64,000 nt of DNA from positions 62,001 through 126,000 of the forward strand of contig DASXUX010000109.1 in assembly GCA_036504595.1 (NCBI GenBank), in the 5' to 3' direction. The position numbers were made by a program, and so were the translations under genes. The stretch is from DASXUX01 sp036504595. GTDB taxonomy: Bacteria > Planctomycetota > SZUA-567 > H5-PLA8. Positions 9,126-18,300 of this stretch are shown here, in pieces; positions within the stretch are counted from its first letter, which is position 1; each line of letters starts with the position of its first letter. A model generated the notes under the pieces. The model did no database searches. It was given only the letters and a program-made list of their open reading frames with translations, and was not told the origin of the DNA.

Positions 9126-10592
9126 CTATGCGGCAACGGTTTCCTTCTGAGCGTCGGCCTTGCCGGGCATCGGAATCGTCTGGCTCTGCAAGCCGATCTT
9201 CGCACAGATGAAATAGAGCACTGCGCCGACAATGAACGCAGCAACTGGAGCTGCCGGAACGGGCACGCCGAGATTCGGCAGAATGCCAACCACAAAACCA
9301 AGCGCCCAGGCAATCCAACCAGCCGGGTTGAAGCCGGCGCGGGGACCATTCCACGTGCCGCCGCAGAGCAGGTAATCGACCATCATCGCGCCGCAGATCG
9401 GTCCGAAGGACGCGCCGATGATCACGAACACCGGGATAACCTGTCCCGCGTAACCGGTCACCGCCAGAATGATGCTTACCGCCGCTCCGATGCCGACTGA
9501 GACGAATGGGTTCACGTTCGGCAGAGTCGTCTTAAAGCTGTTAGCGGCGATGAAGGATGAGAAGCAGGCGGGCGGGAAAGCGGCAACGGCGAGCAGGAAC
9601 ATAACCCATTTGGCCGCGTCTTTACCCAGCACCACCGGGATGAGGTTGAAGGAGTCGAGGATGAAGCCCCATTTCTTTGGATCTTTGTCCGCTGTGGCTG
9701 CGTCCGTGGCGACCTTCGCGAGATCGGGGGAACCATAGACGCCAGCGACGATAAGCATTGAAAGCCCGGCCGTGACGATGATGGCCAACGCGATACCGAT
9801 CAGGCCGCCCATGCTCACATCGTTCTTGTCGCGGCTGTTGGTACCGAAGTCCACGCCCGCGGCGCCTGCCGTAGCGAAGAAGCCGACCACATAGGTCAGG
9901 ACCGCCGCAATGATGCCGATGGAGTTCAACGCGGTCAGCGGCATACCGGCGTCTGGATTCGCGGCCTTGATGGCGGCTGCGACGGTCTGCTGAGCCTCAC
10001 TCAGTTTCGCGGGGTCGAAGGTGGCAAGGCCGCCCGCGGTCTTGGCGAACAGCACGATGAGCGTGATCAGCGGAATCAATGGCAGGTAAGTGGCGACCTT
10101 TGCGACGTACTGAATGCCTTTGAGACCGACGAACGCCGCCAGAATGCCCCACACGACCATGAGTATCCTCGCATCTACAGGGATCACCGCGCTCAACGCC
10201 AGCGCGGAGAAAAACGTATTGACACCGAGCCAGCCGAACTGGAGCACGCCCATCAGGAAGCCGGGCATGATGAATCCGCCCGTGGCGCCAAAGGTTGACG
10301 TGCCGACGATGTAGAGCGGCAACCCCGTCTTTAGGCCCAAGAGGCCCGGCACCAAGTAGAAGAGGAAATGGCAGATGAACGCCGAGACAACCAGGCTGAT
10401 CAGCGCCAGCCCGACTCCCTGGGACAACGTGCCCCCAAGATAACCCTGTTGTGTGGTCGTGGCACCGCTCCAGAACACGAACCACAAAAAGATGCCCGCG
10501 TAGGTCGGGGCGGTATTCTTGTACCAAGGCGCCCGGTTACTGACCGGGTTGGGCGTTGCGCCGGAAATGTATGACGGCAACTGATCGCTCAT
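9126..10592 (-). CDS. NCS1-family permease (cytosine/purine/hydantoin type)
   Basis: This 488-residue protein is strongly hydrophobic with about twelve predicted membrane helices. The N-terminal block NRAPWYKNTAPTYAGIFLW and the following WSGATTTQQGYLGG resemble the cytosine-permease branch of the nucleobase:cation symporter-1 family. FGATGGFIMPGFLMGVLQFGW is the conserved helix-3 region. It would import a nucleobase or related heterocycle by cation symport; the exact substrate cannot be read from sequence. The ATG at 10592 follows an AGGGGG site. No catabolic gene is adjacent. Confidence 0.9.
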   Translation of the reverse strand: MSDQLPSYISGATPNPVSNRAPWYKNTAPTYAGIFLWFVFWSGATTTQQGYLGGTLSQGVGLALISLVVSAFICHFLFYLVPGLLGLKTGLPLYIVGTSTFGATGGFIMPGFLMGVLQFGWLGVNTFFSALALSAVIPVDARILMVVWGILAAFVGLKGIQYVAKVATYLPLIPLITLIVLFAKTAGGLATFDPAKLSEAQQTVAAAIKAANPDAGMPLTALNSIGIIAAVLTYVVGFFATAGAAGVDFGTNSRDKNDVSMGGLIGIALAIIVTAGLSMLIVAGVYGSPDLAKVATDAATADKDPKKWGFILDSFNLIPVVLGKDAAKWVMFLLAVAAFPPACFSSFIAANSFKTTLPNVNPFVSVGIGAAVSIILAVTGYAGQVIPVFVIIGASFGPICGAMMVDYLLCGGTWNGPRAGFNPAGWIAWALGFVVGILPNLGVPVPAAPVAAFIVGAVLYFICAKIGLQSQTIPMPGKADAQKETVAA

Positions 10593-10985
10593 GTCTTCGG
10601 TTCCCCCTTGTTTGAGAGTGGCTTACTTAGTGTCTACACGTCTCCTGCGCCTACTTCACACGCTATTCCGAAACTTTCGCAGCCACAACGAATTGGCGCG
10701 ATCCAAACGGGGATCCGACCCCGCGCTTATCGAAAACGTTCAGCGTGCCTGCGCCCACAGCGCAAACTGACCAAACGGCCACCCGGTGGCTGACACGCAT
10801 CCGCAACAACAGATTTAGGCCGTTATTCATAATCAACGCTATATTTTTGTCTAGGGCTTCTTTCAGCAATCTTTTCGCTCGCGCCGAAGCTCCTGCTGCA
10901 CGTGGTGCGTGAGTCCCGGGTGCCTGCTTCGATTTTGCGTCTCAAGGCTGGCGTATTATAAGGTTTATTGAACGGCGGGGCACGC
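10593..10985. other. 393-nt intergenic region upstream of the divergent permease and MEKHLA genes
   Basis: This spacer separates two divergently transcribed genes and must hold both promoters. I see no recognised riboswitch motif. A 68-codon minus-strand reading frame inside it (10663-10869) starts at TTG without a clear ribosome-binding site and is not called. Confidence 0.5.
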
Positions 10986-11450
10986 ATGCAGCCATTTGAA
11001 CGAGCGGAAATCATTCTCCATTCACAGCGCGTGTTGAACAGCTTCAAGCGCTGGACGGGACGTGAACTGATGCCGCGAACCGGTGACGCTGCGGAGCAGT
11101 CGCGTGATCTGTTTGAGGCGCCCTTCGTGCTGGTTTCGGACGGCTCGGAACCGGACCCGATTCTGAGCTACGGCAATGCGGCCGCGCTGAAGCTCTGGGA
11201 AATGTCCTGGGAAGAACTCACGCGCATACCATCGCGGCAGACGGCTGAACCTGTGCACCAGAACGAGCGCGCAGGCTTGATGGCCGAAGTCGAGGCGCAT
11301 GGCTTTATCGACAGCTACAAAGGCGTGCGAATTGCCAGCAGCGGACGACGCTTCCGGATCGAACAGGCCGTTGTGTGGAAGGTGATCGAAGAAAACGGGC
11401 GGTACATCGGTAAGGCCGCGACATTTTCGAAGTGGGTCGATATCTCCTGA
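10986..11450 (+). CDS. MEKHLA-domain protein
   Basis: This 154-residue protein matches the stand-alone bacterial MEKHLA domain, a PAS-like sensor fold. Markers are SQRVLNSFKRWTGRELM, DPILSYGNAAALKLWEMSWE, RIPSRQTAEPVHQNER and RIASSGRRFRIEQAVVWKV. In other bacteria it occurs alone or with redox and photosensory proteins; the ligand is unknown. I chose the ATG at 10986 with a GGCGGGG site just upstream over the TTG at 10968, which would add six residues. Confidence 0.88.
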   Translation: MQPFERAEIILHSQRVLNSFKRWTGRELMPRTGDAAEQSRDLFEAPFVLVSDGSEPDPILSYGNAAALKLWEMSWEELTRIPSRQTAEPVHQNERAGLMAEVEAHGFIDSYKGVRIASSGRRFRIEQAVVWKVIEENGRYIGKAATFSKWVDIS

Positions 11451-11469
11451 TCGAGCGCCTCACGTCTTA

Positions 11470-11534
11470 CCGCAGAGGACGCGGAGGACGCAGAGGACGC
11501 AGAGGTCTCTTGAAGTTCTCTGTGACCTCTGTGG
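11470..11534. repeat. Nonamer-periodic inverted repeat (CGCAGAGGA family)
   Basis: Four 9-nt units (CGCAGAGGA, CGCGGAGGA, CGCAGAGGA, CGCAGAGGT) face a complementary arm (TTCTCTGTGACCTCTGTGG). The element lies between the MEKHLA gene and the end of queA. Related elements occur at 20078-20169 and 43980-44016. Confidence 0.75.
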
Positions 11535-11555
11535 CAAATCTCGTGGACTCCTCAA

Positions 11556-12722
11556 TCAGACGATCATGCACGCGTCGCCGTAGCTGTAGAAGCGGTATTC
11601 GCTGGCGACGGCGTGTTCGTAGGCGCGATGGATGAAATCGATGCCCTCGGTGCTGCCGGGTGCGGCGAGGGCGCAAATCAGCATCAGCAGGCTTGAGCGT
11701 GGCAGGTGGAAGTTCGTCAGCAGCGCGTTGGCGACGCGAAACCGATAGGGGGGGAAAACAAACAGGTTGGTCTCGCCCGACAGCGCTCTAGAGGTGATAC
11801 CTTTCTCCAGCGCCGGTGCTAAGCCGCCTTCGAGCGCGCGCAGACTGGTGGTGCCAACGGGAATGACGCGCCGGCCGGACGCTTTCGCTGCCGCGACGGC
11901 TGCGACGGTTTCTGCTGGAATGTAGAACGGTTCCGGATCGACAAAGTGCTTTTCTACCTCGTCCGCTTTGACGGGGCGGAACGTTCCGGGGCCGACGTGA
12001 AGCGTCAGATACGCCTGCTCAACCCCGCGCGCTTTCAGTCTTCCCAGCAAGTCCTCGGTGAAATGCAGTCCGGCGGTCGGCGCGGCGACTGCGCCGGGCG
12101 TCTGAGCGTAGATCGTCTGGTAGCGTGTCTTGTCGAACTCCGTCGATGGCCCGGGCGCGCGCTGAATGTACGGCGGCAGGGGGACTTCGCCGTGCTGCTG
12201 CAGGATGTGCTCAAACTGATCCGGCGCGCAGTGGAAGGCGACGACATCGCCCGCTTCGCCGCAGCGTTCCAGCAGCGAAACCTGGCATCCGCCGGTCAGT
12301 GTAAAGGTCTCGCCGATCTTCAGTTTGCCGCCGGACTTCATCAGGACGCGGTGGCACGTTTGTGTCCGCGCGTCTTTTTGCGCGGACTCAAGCGTGCCCT
12401 CGCCGGCTTTTGGCTCTTGGCTCTTAGCTCTTGGCCTGTTGGCGTCCGCGTGAGCACGGGCTTCCGGCGGGAGCAGGAGAAACTCCACCTTGCCGCCGCT
12501 GACATCGCGCACTCCGCGCAGCCGCGCAGGGATGACGCGCGTGTCGTTGAAGACCAGCAAATCGCCGGAGCGAAGGAGATCGGGGAGTTCGCGCACGAAG
12601 CGATCCTGCCAGCAGCGCGATGAGCGATCGAGCAGCAGCAGGCGCGATGCGTCGCGGTCCGGGAGCGGTTGCTGCGCGATCAGTTGGTCGGGAAGATGGA
12701 AATCGAAATCGGAAGTCTTCAA
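11556..12722 (-). CDS. queA: S-adenosylmethionine:tRNA ribosyltransferase-isomerase
   Basis: QueA transfers and isomerises the ribosyl part of SAM onto preQ1-modified tRNA, making epoxyqueuosine. The protein has 388 residues; QueA is usually about 340-350. N-terminal KTSDFDFHLPDQLIAQQPL, then VFNDTRVIPARL, AAPTAGLHFTEDLL, YLTLHVGPGTFRPV and TNFHLPRSSLLMLICA are diagnostic. The start is TTG at 12722, supported by homology of the first residues. The extra length includes a block around residues 85-125 between EFLLLPPEA and LMKSGGKLKIG. It contains RAKSQEPKA, encoded by a CTCTTGG heptamer repeat (12411-12436) of the same family as the spacer repeat at 13553. Confidence 0.96.
   Translation of the reverse strand: MKTSDFDFHLPDQLIAQQPLPDRDASRLLLLDRSSRCWQDRFVRELPDLLRSGDLLVFNDTRVIPARLRGVRDVSGGKVEFLLLPPEARAHADANRPRAKSQEPKAGEGTLESAQKDARTQTCHRVLMKSGGKLKIGETFTLTGGCQVSLLERCGEAGDVVAFHCAPDQFEHILQQHGEVPLPPYIQRAPGPSTEFDKTRYQTIYAQTPGAVAAPTAGLHFTEDLLGRLKARGVEQAYLTLHVGPGTFRPVKADEVEKHFVDPEPFYIPAETVAAVAAAKASGRRVIPVGTTSLRALEGGLAPALEKGITSRALSGETNLFVFPPYRFRVANALLTNFHLPRSSLLMLICALAAPGSTEGIDFIHRAYEHAVASEYRFYSYGDACMIV
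12411..12436. repeat. Heptamer repeat inside queA
   Basis: Units GGCTCTT, GGCTCTT, AGCTCTT and a partial GGCC lie in frame in queA and encode about nine residues of a non-conserved insertion. The same unit family forms the spacer repeat at 13553-13584. Confidence 0.75.
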
Positions 12723-12853
12723 GCCTGGCCCATGTCCTGTGCGACGGGTCTATGTTAAGGCAAAAGCCTTTATGCTGCCACCTCAACGTCCGCAGTGCGC
12801 CTTGCTGGCGAGAATCGCTTGCCTCACCTCACCAAAGAGCCGAATATCACTGC

Positions 12854-13546
12854 ATGATAAAACGCGAAACGGAGCTCTACGAGCCGCTCAAAGAATACTT
12901 TGAGACGCAGGGATTCGATCTGGGCGCGGAAGTGCACGGCTGCGATCTGGTCGCGCGGCGCGGCGACGAACTTGTCGTCGCCGAGATGAAACGTGTGTTC
13001 AACCTGGACTTGGTGCTTCAGGGCATCCAGCGCCAAGCGTTGACGGAAACTGTGTTTCTTGCCGTCGAGGAACCGCGCGGGCGAGCGCGGCGGCGCTGGC
13101 GGGGCATGCTGAAACTATGCCGGATGCTCGGCCTGGGATTGCTGACCGTGCGGTTCCGGCGCGGACGCAATGCGGCGGCGCATGTGGACGTGTGGTCCGA
13201 GCCCGCTCCGTATAAGCCGCGGCTGAACGTGCGCAAGCGGACGCTGTTGCTGCGGGAATTGGACGGACGGTCAGCGAATTTCAACGTCGGCGGCTGCACG
13301 CGCCGGCCGATCGTCACGGCCTACCGCGAGGAGGCGCTGCGGCTGGCCTCGCATCTCGGGCGTGGCGGCCCCACGCGCGTCAAGCAGCTTGCGCAGGCCG
13401 CTCAAAGCGGCAAGGCTCAAAGCATCCTGCAGAAGAATTTCTATGGCTGGTTTGAGCGCATCGAGCGCGGGACGTATCAATTGACTCCAGCAGGAAGCAA
13501 CGCTCTGGAAAAGTACGCGGAAGTAGTGCGCGCGCTGGGGGCATAA
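12854..13546 (+). CDS. DUF2161 family PD-(D/E)XK-like protein
   Basis: This 230-residue protein matches DUF2161. The start (RETELYEPLKEYFETQGFDL) is followed by AEVHGCDLVARRGDELVVAEMK, which has the D-x(n)-ExK arrangement of PD-(D/E)XK nucleases (ELVVAEMK), and NLDLVLQGIQRQALTETVFLAV. The C-terminal part (VKQLAQAAQSGKAQSILQKN, GWFERIERGTYQLTPAG) looks like a winged-helix domain. It is probably a DNA-acting enzyme; the substrate is unknown. The ATG at 12854 is chosen because the conserved block begins there; it lies divergent from queA. Confidence 0.85.
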   Translation: MIKRETELYEPLKEYFETQGFDLGAEVHGCDLVARRGDELVVAEMKRVFNLDLVLQGIQRQALTETVFLAVEEPRGRARRRWRGMLKLCRMLGLGLLTVRFRRGRNAAAHVDVWSEPAPYKPRLNVRKRTLLLRELDGRSANFNVGGCTRRPIVTAYREEALRLASHLGRGGPTRVKQLAQAAQSGKAQSILQKNFYGWFERIERGTYQLTPAGSNALEKYAEVVRALGA

Positions 13547-13552
13547 GCGGCT

Positions 13553-13584
13553 TGCTCTTAGCTTTTAGCTCTTGGCTCTTGGCC
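13553..13584. repeat. Heptamer tandem repeat (CTCTTGG family)
   Basis: Four and a half 7-nt units (TGCTCTT, AGCTTTT, AGCTCTT, GGCTCTT, GGCC) follow directly after the stop of the DUF2161 gene. The rest of the spacer to 13691 shows nothing else recognisable. Confidence 0.75.
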
Positions 13585-13691
13585 GTGACCGAATTGCGCG
13601 TTGAATGTGACTTCTATTTCCCTCCAACGGTAATAGCGAACAGGCCAAGTCGTCCGCCCATCTAACCGCTGGTTACAGGCAAGGGGGTACT

Positions 13692-14714
13692 ATGTTCCTA
13701 GTACGTTGCGCGCTCGTGTTTGCGGTTGCCAGCCTTGTCGCGGGGCTCTCGGCTGAAGAGAGCGAGATGCAGCCGTACACAGAGAAGATTCCGGGATTTG
13801 AGGTTGAGTTCGAGATGGTCCCGATTCCCGGGGGGAAGTTCGTCATGGGCAGCCCCGAAGCTGAAGCCGACCGCAAACCGGAGGAAGTGCAGCACGAGGT
13901 TGAGATCGCCCCCTTCTGGATGGGTAGGTATGAAGTGACGTGGCCGGAATATTGGATTTACGCCTCAAAACGCGATATCAAAGATAAAGAGCGCGCGAAG
14001 ATCGACCTGAACGGGCAACCCGAATCGGAGAAGCTGGCCGATGCAGTCTCGCGCCCGACTCCGCCATACCCGGATATGATCATTGGCTATGGATCGGATT
14101 GCTACCTGACGAAAGGCCTGCCGGCGTTTTGCTTCACGCATCACGCGGCCTTGGAATATTGCCGCTGGCTTTCGGCAAAGACACAGAAGACATACCGTCT
14201 GCCAACGGAGGCCGAATGGGAATACGCGTGCCGGGCGGGAGGCAAGACGGTTTATTCGTGGGGCGATGATCCTGCGAAAGCCGGCGAATACGCGTGGCTG
14301 GCGGAGAACTCCAACGGCAAAACTCAATTGGTTGGGCAGAAGAAACCGAACGCGTGGGGCTTATACGACATGCACGGCAATGTCGCGGAATGGTGCATGG
14401 ACCTGCATCAGAAGGACGCGTACACGATTCTGAAGGAGAAACTTTGCCCTGTGATCCTGCCGACGACTGCCGAATACCGCTACGTCGTCCGTGGTGGCTC
14501 ATGGCGAGACAAGCCCGAGCAACTTCGCTCGGCCGCGCGCTTCGCCAGCGACCCGGAATTCAGCAGGCGCGACCCGCAGCTCCCGCAGAGCTTCTGGTGG
14601 CACACCGATGCTCAAAACGTCGGCTTCCGACTCGTCCGCCCGCTGAACGAACAGCCAAATTTGGTCAAATTCAGGTCGCCGATCGTGCCGAAGAGCAACA
14701 GGCAGGAGAACTGA
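13692..14714 (+). CDS. Secreted formylglycine-generating-enzyme-like (SUMF1) protein
   Basis: This 340-residue protein has a signal peptide (FLVRCALVFAVASLVAGLSA) and a FGE-sulfatase/SUMF1 domain: MVPIPGGKFVMGSPEAEADR, YEVTWPEYW, YRLPTEAEWEYACRAGG, WGLYDMHGNVAEWC and VVRGGSW. After RGGSW the residues are RDKPEQLRSAARF, with no cysteine where true formylglycine-generating enzymes carry the catalytic pair. It is therefore probably a binding or structural member and not an oxidase. An AAGGGGG site precedes the ATG. It faces the CYTH gene tail to tail. Confidence 0.9.
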   Translation: MFLVRCALVFAVASLVAGLSAEESEMQPYTEKIPGFEVEFEMVPIPGGKFVMGSPEAEADRKPEEVQHEVEIAPFWMGRYEVTWPEYWIYASKRDIKDKERAKIDLNGQPESEKLADAVSRPTPPYPDMIIGYGSDCYLTKGLPAFCFTHHAALEYCRWLSAKTQKTYRLPTEAEWEYACRAGGKTVYSWGDDPAKAGEYAWLAENSNGKTQLVGQKKPNAWGLYDMHGNVAEWCMDLHQKDAYTILKEKLCPVILPTTAEYRYVVRGGSWRDKPEQLRSAARFASDPEFSRRDPQLPQSFWWHTDAQNVGFRLVRPLNEQPNLVKFRSPIVPKSNRQEN

Positions 14715-14732
14715 CGAACGGCAGAGGTCAGG

Positions 14733-15215
14733 CTAACGGAAAATCAGCTGTGTAAGCTGGCGTTTGGTCAGCGTTGCGCGCGCCATGTTGACATTATGGA
14801 ATCTCGGGTCGCTCGTTACTTCCTTGCCAACCCAGTCCGGCAGCATCGGAAGTTTCGCGCGGGCGGAGTGGAGTTCATATTCAGCCAGCCACAGGCCGCG
14901 GTGCTTTCCGAGGAACTGGTCGATCTCCCAGCCGTCCCATTCATAACGGATCTTCTCGATGACGCGCGAGCCGCAGAGTTTCAGCAGGCGGCGGGCGTCG
15001 GCCACTGGAATCGGGTATTCGTATTCGGCTCGCACGCGCAGGCCTTTGCCTTTGATCGTCAGAAATGCAGCACGGCGGCGGTTCTTGTCGGTGCTGATGC
15101 GCGCGCGGATCACCGGCTTGGCGCAGAGATAACCCTGGATGAGTTTCCGGCCTTTCGGCAGGCGCGGCAGGAGTTTGGGATTAACGAGGAACTTGTGCTC
15201 GATTTCGGTGGACAT
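14733..15215 (-). CDS. CYTH-domain (triphosphate tunnel) protein
   Basis: This 160-residue protein starts with STEIEHKFLV, the ExExK signature (residues 4-8) of CYTH triphosphate tunnel metalloenzymes. IQGYLCAKPVIRARIS, AAFLTIKGKGLRVRAEYEYP, VIEKIRYEWDGWEIDQFLG and LWLAEYEL supply the alternating charged strands that line the tunnel. Bacterial members hydrolyse inorganic triphosphate or thiamine triphosphate. The ATG at 15215 is chosen because the family begins at the ExExK strand. Confidence 0.93.
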   Translation of the reverse strand: MSTEIEHKFLVNPKLLPRLPKGRKLIQGYLCAKPVIRARISTDKNRRRAAFLTIKGKGLRVRAEYEYPIPVADARRLLKLCGSRVIEKIRYEWDGWEIDQFLGKHRGLWLAEYELHSARAKLPMLPDWVGKEVTSDPRFHNVNMARATLTKRQLTQLIFR

Positions 15216-15229
15216 GGCGACGCGGAAGC

Positions 15230-15386
15230 TCCCCCTCACCCCTAACCCCTCTCCCTCGCGGGGGGAGGGGAACCGGAGAAGCGCGCTTCGGCGCTCGCGC
15301 TACGTGGACATAACGATGCGTGAACCGCCCCCTCACCCCGCACTCGCTCCGCTCGTGTCCGCCCTCTCCCGCGAGGGGAGAGGGAA
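15230..15386. repeat. Two C-rich hairpin repeats (CCCCTCACCCC type)
   Basis: Two copies of a C-rich element with the start CCCCTCACCCC and an end that pairs CCCTCTCCC with GGGGAGAGGG lie at 15230-15273 and 15327-15386. The second hairpin (15362-15384) lies 6 nt past the stop of the large minus-strand gene and could help end its transcript, although it has no U-tract. Confidence 0.65.
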
Positions 15387-15389
15387 CTG

Positions 15390-18300
15390 CTACTTTGTCG
15401 TCTTTGGGGGCGTCGCAGGTTTGCTTTCCAGCTTCTTCTTAATGAGCTGTTCCAAGTACTTGGCTTCGCGCTTCATGTCTTCGTCGCCGGGGTTGCATTC
15501 GATCGCAACTTTGGCGGCGGCAAGAGCGTGCTCGTATGCGTCCACCTTGTAGGCTTCGTAAACGACGGTGAAGTACGAGGGGCGCGACTTGATGTACTTG
15601 GTGAAAACGCGGTACTGCGCGACGAATTCCTGCGGCGTGACGAATCGCGCGCTGCGGCCGAGCGTTTCGGCCACGTCGGTGGTCAGGCGCGCCCAGTTGC
15701 GCGTTTGGGCGAGCTTGAACACATCATCCACATCGGTCCACCGTGGAGGCTTCGCCAGGAAGTCTCCGAAGAGGCGCGATGCGATCATGCCGTATTCGGC
15801 GGACGAGAGCGAACCGAACTGCCGGGCGTGTTCGGCGGCTTTCAGCATCGCGTCGGTCAACTTGACGGCTTCTTCGCGGCGCCATTTTTCGGGTGGATCG
15901 TCCATATCGAGAGCCTCGCCGATCGCCATCGAGTACGACGGTAGAGCGAGGCGAATCCACTTCCAGTCTTCCTCCTCTCCGTCCTTCCGACGCATGTGAT
16001 TGCGTTTGACGGCCGGGTCGGGGAACGGGCCGGGCTTGAGCAGTTCATCCACGAAGCGTTGCTGGCCATACTTGCCAGCGTAGAACAGGCCGAGCGAAGC
16101 GTACTTGCGCATGAAGTCGTTGAAGTCGTCGTCAGCTTCAAACAAAGTCGTGCTGTAGAACCAGGTGAGCAAGCGTTCGAGGCGTTTGAGCGACGTGACT
16201 TCCGCATCGTTCGGTTTCTTGCCGTCGTGGATGAGGTCCTGCATTTTCTTGTACGTGGTGGTCAGCCCGCCGGCGTGATCGATCTTGAAGGCGCCTTTCT
16301 CCGCGAACATTTCCATTTCGGGCTGAAGCAGATCCCACGCTTCCCACGGCTTATCGACCGTCGTGAGCAGGTTCGCGACCTGCATGCGCATGCTCAGATA
16401 CTTGATGCTCTGAGGATCTGTGAGGAGTTCTTTGAGCTCCGTCCGCAGTCCTTTTAGAGCGTCATACGATTTCTCGTTGTTGTGGACCTCGCGCCACATC
16501 AGCGCGATGCGGAACTGCTCGCTCATGCGGGATAGACGTTCGTCGGGAGCGAGCTGTTTGATGGCCTCGTTGGTCCACTTGATGGAATCTTCGACTTCGT
16601 GCACCCAGCCGTACAAGCCGGCCAGTTCAGTGCAGTTCTCCGGCACGCGGTCGCCTTTTTCGATCATCTTGGTCATCGTTTCGATGCCCAGCGCGTAGAA
16701 GTGGAAATGCCAGTAGCTCTGCACGCGCTCCATCGCCTCGCCGTACTCCCGATCGACGTACATGCGCGAGGAGAGATAGTACGGCGTGCGGGTGGGCTCG
16801 CCGTTGAAGCGGAACAGGAACTGCAGGCTCTTGGGATCGAAGCGCATCGTGTTCTCGTCGTCGTACGCGCGGAATGCGGCTTCGATCACGCCATCCAGCG
16901 ACTTGTTCGTGAACTGGCGCGGCGGTCCGGTATCGAGGACGAAGAACCGGTAGGGATCTTCCTTCGTGGGGTGCTCGACCCATCCGCAGGCGGCGTGCTG
17001 CGGCAGGCCCATGACGTAGCTGAGCTTTCCCTGTCGGCGCGTGAGATTCATGAAGAATTCGGCCAGATCGTCGCAGTCGCCGAAGTAGCGGCCGGCCATC
17101 AGGCGCATCAGAGATTCGTATGTTGTTTGATGAATATCGCCGGAGTGGGCCCGGGAGCCCAGCAGGAATGGATGCGACGTAATCGGACTGTCGAGCGCGT
17201 ATTCGAAGAAGTAGCGGAAATACAGGTGCATATAGTCGGGGGTCGGCAGCACCTTGGCGAGCTGATCGAGGAATTTCTCCATCGCCGCAACACGCTGCGG
17301 ACCTTCGGCGATCTTGCTGAAGTCGGTAATGTCAACGCGGCCGTAAGGCGTGATGAGGCTGCGGGAATCGGCCAGCAGCGTGAGAATCAGGACGTGCGGC
17401 GGCAGGTGCCAGACGGGCGGGCCGAAGCCTTTGCGGGTGCGGTACGCATCGTCTATATTTGAGATCTCCATCCGGACAGCTTTATCCCACACCGCGCGAT
17501 CAAAGGTCAATTTCTCCGTGGCCATGTCGCAGGTGGCGGTCACGCCGACAGCCTGGTGCGTCATGCGGATCGTTTTTGGCTTTGGGTCGGCCGGGAACGC
17601 GGCGAGCTTTCCGGGAAAATCATTGAGGACAAACAGGCAGTCCTTTTCGTCGTCGGGATTCTTGATTGCAAAGGTCGTGAGATCGGCGGCTTTGTCGTAG
17701 ATCCGCCAGACGGAGTGGTCTTCGTACGTCCGCATTTCTTCGGCTTCGTCGCCGGCGGGCGTGGTGCCATTGAAGCGCGGATGGACGTTGCTGATCTTGT
17801 CATACGCTTCGCGGTAATCGGCGAGCTCCTTCTTCAGGCGCTTGTCGATACCAGGCAGATTCGATTCGGCGTAGCCTTCGGCAATGACCTGCCGCACGAA
17901 TTCGCCGGGAAGGTGATCGTTCCAGTCTGCCTTCTTGTAGGCCGCGTGGATGGCGACGGCGACGACGCGGCGGACGTCTTCGTCCGATTCCTTATCGCTC
18001 TCGACGGCTTTCTCCAGCGCCTCGGCTTTCTTCGCGAAGTCGGCCTCGACCTCTTTTTCGCCTGAGGTCTTCGACGCGGTCTTTCCGGTGTACAGCCGGT
18101 CGCCCAGGAAGATGTACTCGACCCCGTCGGCGCCGGCTCTGCGAGCGGAGACCAGCGGCGCTTCATCGCGCGCATCCCACAGTTCGTCGGACAGCACCCC
18201 GGCCTTCTGCATGGCTTCGCCCAGCGCGAGCGCATGCGTCAACACACGGAGCGGGCGGGCGTGCTTGCCGGGCGTTTCTCCCTGCGGGCGACGGCCGACG

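Noticed and set aside
10663..10869. 68-codon minus-strand frame upstream of the permease gene
   Set aside because: It starts at TTG without a clear ribosome-binding site, matches no family and lies where the divergent promoters should be.
10593..10870. Purine or guanidine riboswitch before the NCS1 permease
   Set aside because: The conserved core letters of those riboswitches are not found by eye in the leader.
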